Source: Triatoma infestans
Taxonomy: Eukaryota; Arthropoda; Insecta; Hemiptera; Reduviidae
Length of the DNA stretch: 64,000 nt
Reading direction: 5' to 3'
NCBI GenBank assembly: GCA_011037195.1
Contig: JAAEAF010014521.1
Coordinates: forward strand, 59,593 to 123,592
The position numbers were made by a program, and so were the translations under genes. Shown in pieces: positions 1-10,900 of the stretch. Numbering within the stretch: the stretch's first letter is position 1; each line of letters begins with the position of its first letter. The notes below the pieces were generated by a model, which saw only the letters and a list, made by a program, of their open reading frames with translations, had not been told where the DNA came from and did not search any database.

Positions 1-49
1 TATGATTGGCTATTGGATGACCAGATCTTAGTCTTCCCTCCCAATCCCC

Positions 50-85
50 CGTTGAAGCCTGTTGTAATATGGGCGAAACGTCGGT
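50..85 (+). ncRNA. Degenerate hammerhead-like Penelope terminus
   Basis: The string reads TTGAA, a short GCCT/GGGC stem with a loop, then GAAACGTC. This has the layout of a hammerhead core (CUGANGA, stem II, GAAA, ACGU palindrome, C). The first C is replaced by T and the GA after stem I is disturbed, so activity is unlikely. A related copy lies on the minus strand at about 34827-34861. The call rests on motif order only. Confidence 0.4.
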
Positions 86-1517
86 TTACCCTGAAGACCT
101 AAGTATTTTTACATGACCATGGCCGCGAAAGCCTGAATAATTATATAAACTATTTTTGTTAAACGGTACGCCCAAATAAGTATAATTATCGATCGTATCC
201 ATTATTTCATTACCATATAATTTATTATACGATTCTATCATCTACGTAATATTAATAAGAATTAAATATATTAATAACACATACAAAGAGCTGCTACTTT
301 TGGTTGAAACTTTTCTCCGAGAAAATTCTTTTAAAGGGGGATTTTAAAGGGGGGGAAAGTGAGGTCATGTTTTCCTCTAAAGTGTGTGTGTGGGGGAGGG
401 GTTTGAATGTTTAAAAATGAGTTTCAATTTATTATTACGATTGTATAAATCTATTGTCAAAATTCCAGATTTGAAAGAAATTGGCGATTTTACTGAACAA
501 TTTTTATAGTTTTCAACTAATTTTCTCCAATTTAAGACACCTTTGGGTTTCTTTAAAAATATATCAATTGTCAAAAGTATGTACAATCTATTCTTTATCT
601 GTGGCTAACACAATTATTACCTACTTTTTTTTTACCAGACTGCCAATATATCAAAGAAAAATCGTTGATATCATTCTTCAAAATCATGATCTATTTGCAT
701 TTAAACTTAATATGGATGTAAGAAGAAGAGAGAATGAGATTAGAAATGATATACTGTGTACACTGCATGATAAATAGAACACACAAACTGTAAGGACTTT
801 ACAATTGAATAGAAGTTAGGTAGCGAGAGAATAATAAAGAGACAGACTGGCTGAGTAATAAGAAGATAATATATAGGTTTCGCTGCCTGGATGTACTGTT
901 GAAACTGTACAAGTCTAACAAACCATGCCTAGGTAGTTCTAATGGAATTTACCAAAGTTGTTTAATATCTGACATTAATAAAGGAGGATGTATAAGCATA
1001 ATTAACAGAAGGCAATATAGTCAATCAATCATATATACTCAATGTTAACTGTCCAATGCAGAGAAGGATGCAGCGACTTAACAAGATATTATAATAATCT
1101 ATCTGTATAGGCTTATATAACTTACAAGTGTATTTGTATAATGAAAGATTGTGTAGTTGCTCTTTATGTCCACACGAAATACGCTACTTTGATTTACTAA
1201 TCAAATTATACTTGCCTGCCGAGTGACTACAGTGCAGCGCCTTCTGTCTCAATCACTTAGAAAAACTTGTGATGGCAGTTTTTAAGCCTAACTCACAAGT
1301 TCTGCAAAAAAACTTCTGGTTTTCATGAAAATTGCACAAAAGAAAACACTGAGACTTATTTAGTAAAGTTGCACTAACAGATTTTTTAAAAATGTGGATT
1401 AAAAGCCATGCTTTTTATATTATTTAATATTATATAGATGTAAAGCTTTTTCCTTACAGTGATGTATCCTATTACACGTACTATTTCCCCTCACAACCTT
1501 CCAACTAAGATTGCAAT

Positions 1518-1759
1518 TAGGGAAGGGAATAGCTAAGTGGTTAGCGTACTGGACTCCCACGCGGAGGACCTGGGTTCGAGTCCAGCTATGGTACCCTTAG
1601 ATTTTTTTCTTTCTAGGAGCCTCTACACTTCACCGTCCGGTGATGGAAGTGTTGTCTGTAACGAGAGAACACTGTCCTGAGTCCGGCAGTGCACTGACAA
1701 GGCTCCGGGTGCCAATAACCTTAGATGTTGATGAGCCTTAAAAAAAAAAAGAAAAAAAA
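1518..1759 (+). mobile_element. tRNA-derived SINE, full copy
   Basis: The head carries an RNA polymerase III A box (TAGCTAAGTGG, 1530-1540) and a B box (GGTTCGAGTCC, 1573-1583) at tRNA-like spacing. A unique body of about 150 bp and an A-rich tail (1740-1759) follow. The element sits between two copies of AAGATTGCAAT (1507-1517 and 1760-1770), an 11-bp target-site duplication expected of LINE-mobilised SINEs. The same body occurs on the minus strand at 4746-4942. It is not a tRNA gene, because the acceptor stem does not close. Confidence 0.85.
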
Positions 1760-1799
1760 AAGATTGCAATCGACCAACTAAAGGTGCTAAAGGGAGGGG

Positions 1800-2188
1800 G
1801 TGGGGGTTAATCGATTTATTTTTCTGTAGAAATGTCTCAAATAAAAGTGATGTTTAAGTATTTCATTATGCATGTAGTTGATATGGGAAGTTTGAAGAAA
1901 ATTCTTGCATCAATTTTCGAGAAAATCGTATATAATCGGAAAAAACATTCAATAATGACGCACTTCCGGTTGATGAATTTTCCCTAAAAATTGTATGTCT
2001 TTGTCGCGGTACCTGAACAAAATATCAAATGTGAACTTCCTGCGATTTTTCATTTTTTACTTACTCTTACTCCTAGTAAGAGGAAGTATTGTAATCGTGT
2101 CAAATTTTCTATATCGAGTTTTCACCGGAAATATCCGTTTTGAGGTCCCCTGAGTCCAAAGTAGTTTTTAACAAATAGTCTCTCTCTC

Positions 2189-2220
<32 letters not shown>

Positions 2221-2760
2221 AACAGCATAGCATAGCTCAAAAAAGAAAAACCGTAGAAACTTGAAACTTGATATTCCGTTTAGGTATCACCATGGGATCT
2301 GACAATGGGTGATCTGTCAAAATTCCTTAACCGGAAGTACCACTTTACTAGTTTTTTTTTTTTACTTTTTTGCGTTTTTCTCAAAAATGGCTCCGACGAT
2401 TTTATTCAAACTTAGTATATCAACTACACATACAAAGATCTACAACTTTTATTTAAAACATTTTTCTGGGAAAATTCATTTAAGGGCACTTTTAGGGGAA
2501 GGGTGGGGTTACAGCTTCCTCTAAAGTGCTGTCATAGTTGATTATTATACAATTCTATCATCCAAACAAAATTAATTAGAAATAAATAGATGGCCAAAAT
2601 TCCGAGTTTCAAGAAAATTATCAAAACCGGATGTGCGCCTTTACTGGACAGTTTTTTCAGTTTTTGACGAATTTCATTAAATTTGTCAATTAGAATTCTG
2701 AGAACTGGAGTAAGAGAAAGTTGTGTGAGTGTTTCATACCAGATTTTTTTTTTCTACACA
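1800..2760 (+). repeat. Dispersed repeat family, long copy
   Basis: This is one of the longest copies of a non-coding family seen more than fifteen times in the window. Hallmarks are AAAACGGCTCC followed by an ACGATTTT-like block, a TACAAAGAGCTAC-like block, GAAACATTTCTCC, TCCTCTAAAGTGCT, ACTTACTCTTACTCC near AAGAGGAAGTATT, and GAGAAAGTTGTGTGAGTGTTTC near one end. It contains a TG microsatellite. No reading frame is conserved between copies. The class is unknown: it could be non-autonomous DNA or the tail of an uncoded LINE. Confidence 0.7.
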
Positions 2761-4745
2761 AACTTTGATTAAACGAAGTTTTTACTACAAATATTAAATT
2801 GCCTTAAAAAAAATATATATATATTTAATTTAAATTGAATTAAATTTTAATTTTATGTGATTTAAAATTTTCAATTTATTTATATTATTACGTTCTCTTG
2901 TTTATGGTAAGAGCAATTAATAAGAGATCGTGACAAATTTTTGGAAATCGTGTTTTCAAATGTTTTGAGTTTCTTCTGAGTATGAAAATGTTTTTAGCCA
3001 ACGGTATATATATATGTATATATATATATATATCTATATATATATATTAACGCAGCAGTGGTGCCATCTAGGAGAGGAAGTAGGAACCTCAAGTTCTCTT
3101 AGTGGCCGCTAGGAAGCTTCGTATAATTTATGATTCTCTATATTTATATACATTAGAAGAAAATTTGAAGAAAATACGTTAACTGTAAGTGCGACTTTAT
3201 GGAATTGATCATTAATTTTTTTTTTTTTAATTTTTCCGATAATAGTTAAAACAATTTTCTTTAAATTTGGAATGAACTACAGAAATAAAAAAAGATATTA
3301 CTTTTATTTGAAACATTTATCCGAAAAACTGTAAATTTAAACTGATGCTGCTACATAGTTAGAATGGGAAATTGGCAAAAAGAGTATTTGAGGCAATAGT
3401 GAGAAAAAACGCTCAGAACTTGCACTCGGGGATGAGCGAGTGCGTGCGTGCTGCAATTGTGAGTAAAGAAATGGGTTGCGGAAGCAGTAAGGAGTTGCGC
3501 TTGGAAAGGGACGGTTAGTACAGGTTATGCAGTTATGTTTGACGGTTAGTGCAGGTTATGTTTTTAATGTCACGCTCACTAGACGTTTGTTGTAAACATT
3601 GCAAGTTTAAAGAAAATTTGTCCATAAATTGTAAAGAGCAAACGTCATTTCACACCAATGTTTTTTTTTTTATTAATTCAATTAAACTTTAAAATCTAAT
3701 CGCAATTCTTCCACTTAAACTAATAACAAAAGTAATAATTTAATAATATATTTAATAGATAACTGTTAATGTTTAGGATAATTGTTCATCCATGTAATGA
3801 TAACTCTTTGTTTATTCTGTCAGTCATTAAATGTGAAAGAAATGTAGCATAAAATAAAATACTTAGGAAAAAAAAAAAGGAGTAGCGAGGAATTTATGAA
3901 GATGAAGATTTGTTTTCTAAAGTAAAGGTATAATACAGTAGAAGGAAATAATGGAAAGGGGTCCGTCCAGTCAGTACAGATAAAAGAAGTGATTGGTTGG
4001 ATTTAGGTTCAAGTTAGCTCCCAAATCCCCCATCTATACACATTGCATAAGGGAATGGAGTAAACTCCACTACCACTTTTATACTAGCATCTCTACCTCA
4101 TACCATTTTTACCAGTATAGTAAACTCCTGACCGGATATTAAAAAGGATTCGAACAACATTCATTCTCACTTGGGCGAATTTCCGCTTAGAGACCATCCA
4201 CATTTTCTCTATGTTATCTCTCTCTCTCTCTCTCACTCTCTCTACACAAACCCGCTAAATTATAAAACTTATCACTTTTGTTCATTCACTTTGCATCCCT
4301 TCTAGTTTAGGCTCTTTTATTTCCTAAAATTTCTTGATCGCTTTCGCCATTCTTTACTATAAACTCTAAATGGATATGAGATAGCCTTAATAGTGCGGCA
4401 AAATATGATAGATTAATGTGAATCACAAATTATTATACACTTTATTTGAAAATTTCTCTTCTCTACTTCATTTATATTTTACAGGTGTTTTGTGTATAAC
4501 AAAAAATTGAAATCTATCTGTCTATTGGTTCTTTCATAGATTTTTTTTTGTTTTAATCCTTTTAATCCAAGCCGGAACTCTAATAAAAATCTCTAAATTT
4601 TGAACCTTATATTTTATAAATGACAAATTTTACCAAATATTTAGTTGCCTTTTATATTATATTGCTGGGAGATCCCACATTTTATAATAAACGGCACTTT
4701 ATGGCAGCATTCTTAGAACAGCTTAAAAATTTTTTGTTTAATTTA

Positions 4746-4942
4746 TGACGCGTCAACATCTATGGTCATTATCGCCCGGAGCCTTCTCAGTGCACTGCCA
4801 GTCTCCGGGCAGTGTTCTCTCGCTGCAAACAACACTGTCCATCACCCACAGTGAGCTGTAGAGGCTTCTAGGAAGAAAAAAATCTAAGGGTAGCACTGGA
4901 CTTGAACCCGGGGCCTCCGCGAGGGAGTCCAACGCGCTAACC
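4746..4942 (-). mobile_element. tRNA-derived SINE, 5'-truncated copy
   Basis: The minus strand matches the body of the SINE at 1518-1759, including the CTCCGGG block, the AGAGAACACTG block, the TAGGAAGC-type linker and the B box (complement at about 4898-4908). Similarity stops just inside the tRNA head near the A box, so the copy lacks its first 20 or so bases. Differences from the other copy show that both are old. Confidence 0.75.
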
Positions 4943-5039
4943 CAAAATAATTCATCAATCCGCTACAACCTAAAATAATTATTCTGGAAAATAGTGATAG
5001 GTTTTCCAATGAAAAATTATAATACCAAGTATAAAGATA

Positions 5040-5780
5040 TTCGTACCTTATCGAGAAACACGTGGAAATACGTAAAAAAACGCATTTCCGGCCAACTGGT
5101 TTTCTTCAAACTCAAAATTGACTACTGCTGGTAGTACGAACAAAGAATTGAATTGAATTGACACTTAGAAGGAAATCTAAATTCACCCATTTTCTAGAAC
5201 CTTGCATACACAGACTTTTTCTGATTCAGTGGACCTCCAGGCGAGCATTTCCGGTGAGTTTGGAGTTTTGGAATTTTTACTAAACGATTAGTTGCCTTTA
5301 AAATTACAAATATATAAAGGGATAAGAAACCATAAATTTTACATGTTGGCTATTAGGGCAAAGATAACAATGTTATCTTTGAATGGAATAACATTGTTTA
5401 CACCAACAAGGAGGCCAGCTTGTTGTCAATGTCCTCCAAAAACTTGGAATGGCAATTTGGAGGTTCATTTTGGCTGCGCTAGAACCGAAGATTACTTTCT
5501 CGTCTTCCTAGTAAGAAGAAGTATTGCGATCGAGCCACATTTTCGAAATTTCAATGGAAATACTGATGTTTTGGATACTAATAAGAAAAAATGTTTCTAG
5601 CGAATGATCTGTATCTGTGTGTAATAGAATATCTCAAAAAAGAAAAATCCGCAGAAAGCTCTAACATGGTATTCATTTAGGCAGGTCCACCATATCAGAT
5701 ATGAAGCTCACTGCACATATTTTTAATCGTAACACTTTTATTTGTAATATTTTTCCAAAAAAAAAAAACTGATGTAGCGA
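5040..5780 (+). repeat. Dispersed repeat family, copy
   Basis: This is a diverged copy of the family described at 1800-2760, with AGTAAGAAGAAGTATTGCGATCG, an ACCGGAAA-type block, CTCAAAAAAGAAAAATCCG and an ATTTAGGCAGGTCCACC-like block in the same order. An open frame of about 100 codons (5292-5600) runs through it by chance. Other copies are closed in that frame. Confidence 0.6.
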
Positions 5781-6078
5781 GGAATTTTGGGGCGTTAAAT
5801 TTCATGTTATATGCAAGTTGGTACGCCCTACTGGGCTAGAATATATAGTCACTTCTCTACCTACCTGCTTTAGAAGGTAGGTATATCCCCTTACCACCCT
5901 ATGTTTATGCGAGGACAAGTATGTACAATTAGATTATAAGAAAATTTTTCATTTTTATATTATTGTACTAAATGGAGTAATAGAAAGTCGTGTGAGTGTT
6001 TCACACCAGATTTTTTTTTTCTACTAATAGATCTTAATTTCTTTTTATTTAAAAATTTACCTTTTTTTTTATTTTCAG

Positions 6079-6159
6079 GAGGACGGTATCCCAAGCGCCG
6101 TCACCACCCTCACCGTCTCCGTCACCTCCATCCCAAACAACGACTTCCACACCACCAAG
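6079..6159 (+). CDS. Candidate upstream exon of the iRhom gene
   Basis: An 81-bp island far richer in G+C than its surroundings is bounded by a polypyrimidine tract plus TTTCAG and by a GTAACC donor. Joined to the next iRhom exon (7949), the phase requires an end with two bases of a codon. In that frame the exon encodes a Pro/Ser/Thr-rich stretch (containing SPPSPSPSPP) that runs into [11 protein letters not shown]. This is typical of disordered iRhom N-termini. All three frames are open, and frame 1 has strikingly C-ending codons, so it could instead belong to another gene. Splice signals and phase are seen; membership in iRhom is inferred. Confidence 0.5.
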
Positions 6160-6464
6160 GTAACCTTTTCTTAATTCCAATAAACATTTCAAAAAATTTT
6201 GTAGCATAAAAATCTAAGTATGCCTCTTGTTTCTTTGTAAATTGCTTATAATTCAGATTGGATTGTTGATTTACATCCTAACGAAGAATATTGTTTAATA
6301 TTATTTTTCTTCCTCAAATTAAAATTACAGGAGATATATAAAAAAAAACTATAAATATCACTTTTAAAGTTATGTTATTACGAATGTTTTAAATGTTCAA
6401 AATATGATTACGAATACTTCAAATATCTTAATGTATTACGAACAATTTTTACATAACTATAGTA

Positions 6465-7303
6465 CATTCCAGGTTCAAGTAGGTGATATTCTTTCTGACA
6501 GAAGGGGTCTAGTGTCAGGAGTTCCTCATGGTTCTGTCCTTGGGCCGGTACTTTTCATCATTTTCCTTAATGACCTACCATTTAAAGACAATGTTTTGTT
6601 GTCCCTCTTCGCAGACGACACAGCCTTGTATGTATCCGTCTTGGCAAACGGATACAATCACTAACAGACTGACACAGAATCACCTTAAGCTATTAAAATA
6701 CTTCCATAAGTGGAAAATTAAAATAAATACAGAAAAAAAACCCAAGCAATACTTTTCACAAAAAGACGATCGACTTTGCGGAAACAGATAATTATAGCTA
6801 ACAGACCAATAGAAAGGGCCCCCACTGTCAAGTACTTGGGGGTCACATTAGACAAATCATTAACATTTACTCCACACATAAACACAATAGTTCAAAGAAG
6901 CAAAGCTCTCATACTCCGACTGTTCCCTCTCCTAAATAGACATTCTACACTGAGTGTTGGCAATAAGATACTGTTGTACAAAGTTCTGGTCAGACCTGTA
7001 CTGACCTATGCTGCTCCATGTTGGAGTATAATGAGTGAGACCAACCTGAAGAAATTGTAAAGGGTGCAAAATAAGTTATTAAGGTTTGCCATTGATGCTC
7101 CCAGATACACCCCAACTAAAATCTTGCACGAAGAACCAAAAATAGAATTTATAAAAGAATTGTTAATGGAAATATGTACAACTTTCTTTCTTAGTACAGC
7201 TTATAGTGAAAATAACATAATCAAAAACACAAGATGTTACAATACACATTGTCATTTTAAACATAGGAAAATTAAAAATATAATATGCCCACCTCATCAA
7301 TAA
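6465..7303 (+). pseudogene. Jockey-like non-LTR retrotransposon, RT remnant
   Basis: The 3' half of a LINE reverse transcriptase lies in an iRhom intron. RT motif SGVPHGSVLGPVLF is followed by the catalytic FADDTALY box (about 6607-6632), then KYLGVTLDKSLTF, a thumb region with LLYKVLVRPVLTYAA, and the tail motif QNKLLRFAIDAPRYTPT. A frameshift falls near 6650-6780 and a stop near 7058 splits the tail. The endonuclease and the first RT motifs are absent, so the copy is 5' truncated. GVPxGSVLGP with YAAPCW fits the Jockey clade. It is not functional. Confidence 0.85.
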
Positions 7304-7948
7304 AGAGACTACTATATAGAGTTGGGTTTTTTTCTTTGTCATTTTCCCCACCACCACACTGTGAATTATATATATATACTACGTGATAGAGAATTTGGTA
7401 AAGTGGCAAAGACGAAAATCTGGTACACTTAACATTGTAATTATGTAAATATCTAACAATAAAATATTATTTTATTGTTAGATATTTTCATAACTAAATC
7501 GATTAAGTATAGAATTTGAAACAATATTATGTTCTATACAAAATTCTGTTATATGAGGTTTTCATTTCTGTTTTGAAAATACAAAGTATTAGACTTTGTT
7601 TGTAATTGTAAACAGGCGAAATAAAACTGGTAATAATGTAAATAAATCTCTTTTATCAGTTTTCTCATTTTAGTGGGGAAAATAAATTAATTTCAATTGA
7701 TGAATGGTCAGTAAAGTCAGAGGTACTGCAATATACATATATACATGATTAATTACAAATAATTACTACAAAATAAGCAAATAGAACAAAATCTGGAAAA
7801 TTCTTGTTAGATGTCGAACATTACGGGGGTAAAGTTCTATTAATTAATGAAATATTTATTTATTTTATACACCAATGTTAATGATGTGTTGATCGATTCG
7901 GAATATTGTACTTTATATCAAAGCTAATTAATATAATTTTATTTTTAG

Positions 7949-10900
7949 TGTATTGGATTCAGGAGTCTATAGCAGATCTGGTCCTAGCTCTGAAGCACCA
8001 TCAACATGTTCAACGGGAGCCGGAAGTTGTATAGTAAGTGGAGGATCTCCTCAGGTAGTAGCCAGATCACAAAGTGATGATCCATCTACAGATACTGTCA
8101 CTTCGGAACCACAACATCAGCAACAACAACAGCAACAACATCAACAGAGAAGGTTATTACAGCAAACGATAGATAGGCAACAATCTATGCCAGTTACTCA
8201 GGCGGAATTAGCAGCAAATTCGCAACAGAGAGCATTTCTTAGGAACAACAGTTGGTCGGAAGTAATTAAACTGTAAGTTTGGAATTCTGTAATTCATTCT
8301 ATAAATATATAATAAAATAAATGGTTAAACTAATAGATTTTATATTAATGTTACTATGAATTCAACCTAAACTTAAAATATTTTTAATGCAGGGCTTTGA
8401 AGAAAAATGCTGCACAATTCTTTGGAGTAGATGAAGCAACAGAAGAGAAGGAGAAGCACATTTGGTTTGGGAGGCGTAAAAGACTTGCAAGCAGAAGGTA
8501 GGAGATCTATTTCATGAAATAATTTTTTTTTTTTTAAAGTCTTACTAAACGGAACAAACAGTTACTTAATTCAGATATTGACTATATAGTAAAATAATCG
8601 AAAGCCTCCGACTATGATACCTGATCTTGATTTTTAATTATCGCCTTGTAAAGGCTTTTGTCAGATCCTTCGTTGAGAATTGTTTGTATAGACCTATTCT
8701 GGGGATTTCATTTTTCTCGCTCTTTATCCACAAGTGTTCCTTTGGATGATGTTGATGTTTTTAGAGGGAGTGGTATTATGCAAATCTAGTACGGTCAGGA
8801 GGCTTCCTTGAATATCACTATTTGTAGATAGAATGTAAGAAGAAAAAAAAGCAAGTTTGCCTATTTTTCTGGCGGTCTTTATTCCCAACTACCGACAAGG
8901 TATCGTAATAATCAATAAAAATCAAGTGGCCAAGACCGGGAATTGACAGCTCAGCTTTGCGGACCGTAGCACTAACCATTCATTTGCGATTTTTTTTTTT
9001 TTGGAATGATACAGCGAAGATTAGCATGGCTTCTACACAAGGATGAGATGTAAAATCGTGTCATAGAATGTAATCATCTATAAAGTTATAATATATCACT
9101 GTGAGTAACTGTTGTGGTGAGCTAAAGTTTGCCTTTAGGTACGGCTAAAACCTAGTAGTTGAAACCATCAACTAGCAACTGTGTGAATGTTGGGGTTATC
9201 ATTGTAAGTGTTGTTCATCTTAGTTAGGACTGGGACGTCTGCAAGTAGACCAGAATTCCTAAAATATGTTCTTGAAATATGACGTTTCTCTTAAATTCAC
9301 TTTAGATAACCAAGCCTAGCAGTCAGAATCGAAGGGTTACTCAGAGGAAAGGAAGGAGTTGTAGATGCTTTTGTCTTTGCAACACAAGAGCCAAGAGAAC
9401 GCCAACTCTACTATGAAGACATTACTATGGCTACCATTTAATTCTTGATTTAACCTAGCGGAAATTGAGGCTTAAATAAATTTCGTTTCTGGAATTTAGA
9501 ATCTCCATTGTACTCTAATGTAATGTTTGACATACCATTTGCTAAAACATTTTTTTTCGTATCTAACTAAGTGTATGTTAACAGAATAATTCAAAAACGA
9601 AACGCAGGAAGCTCAAACTTAGTTTTCCGTTTAGGTTACTTCCACCGCATCTGACTCGAAGGTTTTCCTTGTTGGTTTGTTGATTTTTGTATACATAGAT
9701 GTGTAATAAGTGTATAATAAATTTTAATTACATTAAAATATGTAATTTTTGTATAATACTGTGTAGAGTGTAACAGAAACATTGCGTTGAAGTGAACTCT
9801 CTACACGAACTTAATAAATCTGCTTTGACGTTGGATGAAAATCCGATACCGGTCAGGAATAAAAGGAATATACATGCTAGACGGATAAACCTATAACCAC
9901 CAGAACCAGAACTTTTATTTGGAACATTGTCGCAGAATGATTGATTTCTTTGAGGTTCTGGAACATGAACGCTAAGCTTTTCTTTAACGTACCACTTCAT
10001 TACAATGTATGGTATGTATGGTACAATATACATATGGTGGTATAGTTTTATCAACTATATTATATTAATATACATTAGAGTTATTGCTAGGATTCTAAAT
10101 TTGAAGAAAATCGATTAATCGGAAGTTCGTCTTTACATAATAAATTCTTGTTTTTTTTTTTGTTGTTTTTTTTTTTAATTTTCTCTAAAACGACCATAGC
10201 GACATTCTTTAAACTTAGCGTCCTACTTGCACAGATATGAACCTATCTCTTATATTTGAAACTTTTTTTGAAAAAAAATTACTTTAGATATTTTCGGAAT
10301 TTGTGTCATTAAATTTGTTATTTGGTTTATTCATTATTGGCGCTGTCTGCTGGACAATAATGTAATCACACATGTACTACTTATTCCCTATTACCTCTAC
10401 ACTAAATGTTAAGACAAATGAATAAAATTTGATGTAGTGTAAAGAAAAGTTTGACATTTTATACATAATTGTATTAACAGCAATAAGAAAAGTTGTGTGA
10501 CGTCACAACACATCAAATCAGATTCTTTACTCACTATTATTGTTATAAATACAAGTAAATGGAAGCAAACACATCAGTTTTCAAAATTAATTTTTTATCC
10601 AACAAGTTTTGAGATTCCATAAATGTGAAAAATCTAGTGTGAAACAAACACATAACTTTCTCTTATTCCAGTTAATTTAAATGACGAGGGTCATTCAATA
10701 AGTAACGAGGCAAAAACGCTGTAGCTCAAAAAACGGTTTGTTTAATCAATACAATGTTTCAGTGCGTCAAGTTGGCATCCTTGTATTTAGTTTCTCATCA
10801 GCTGTTCGAGAGTATTTGGTAAGCGTAACCTCAAATGTATTCAGTTAACAATGGCGAGTCTGCTCGAGCATTGTACCTCGGAAGAACAACGCTCAGTGAT

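Larger units (their letters stand above)
1..6078. other. Upstream non-coding region, repeat-rich
   Basis: I could not identify a convincing exon in this stretch. It holds a Penelope-terminus fragment at the left edge, pieces of an abundant dispersed repeat (about 280-540, 1800-2760, 3140-3360, 5040-5780), two SINE copies, and simple repeats: TC/TG near 2178-2215, TA near 3004-3050, TC near 4210-4245. Short open frames here lie inside repeats or low-complexity DNA. The missing 5' exons and promoter of the iRhom gene may lie here or before the window. Confidence 0.6.

Noticed and set aside
1518..1600. tRNA gene
   Set aside because: A and B boxes are present but the acceptor stem does not close, and an A-rich tail with target duplication shows a SINE.
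5292..5600. 102-codon open frame
   Set aside because: Lies within a dispersed repeat whose other copies are closed in this frame.
9002..9064. Functional U6 snRNA gene
   Set aside because: The 5' third is missing, the ACAGAGA box is mutated and no promoter elements are seen.
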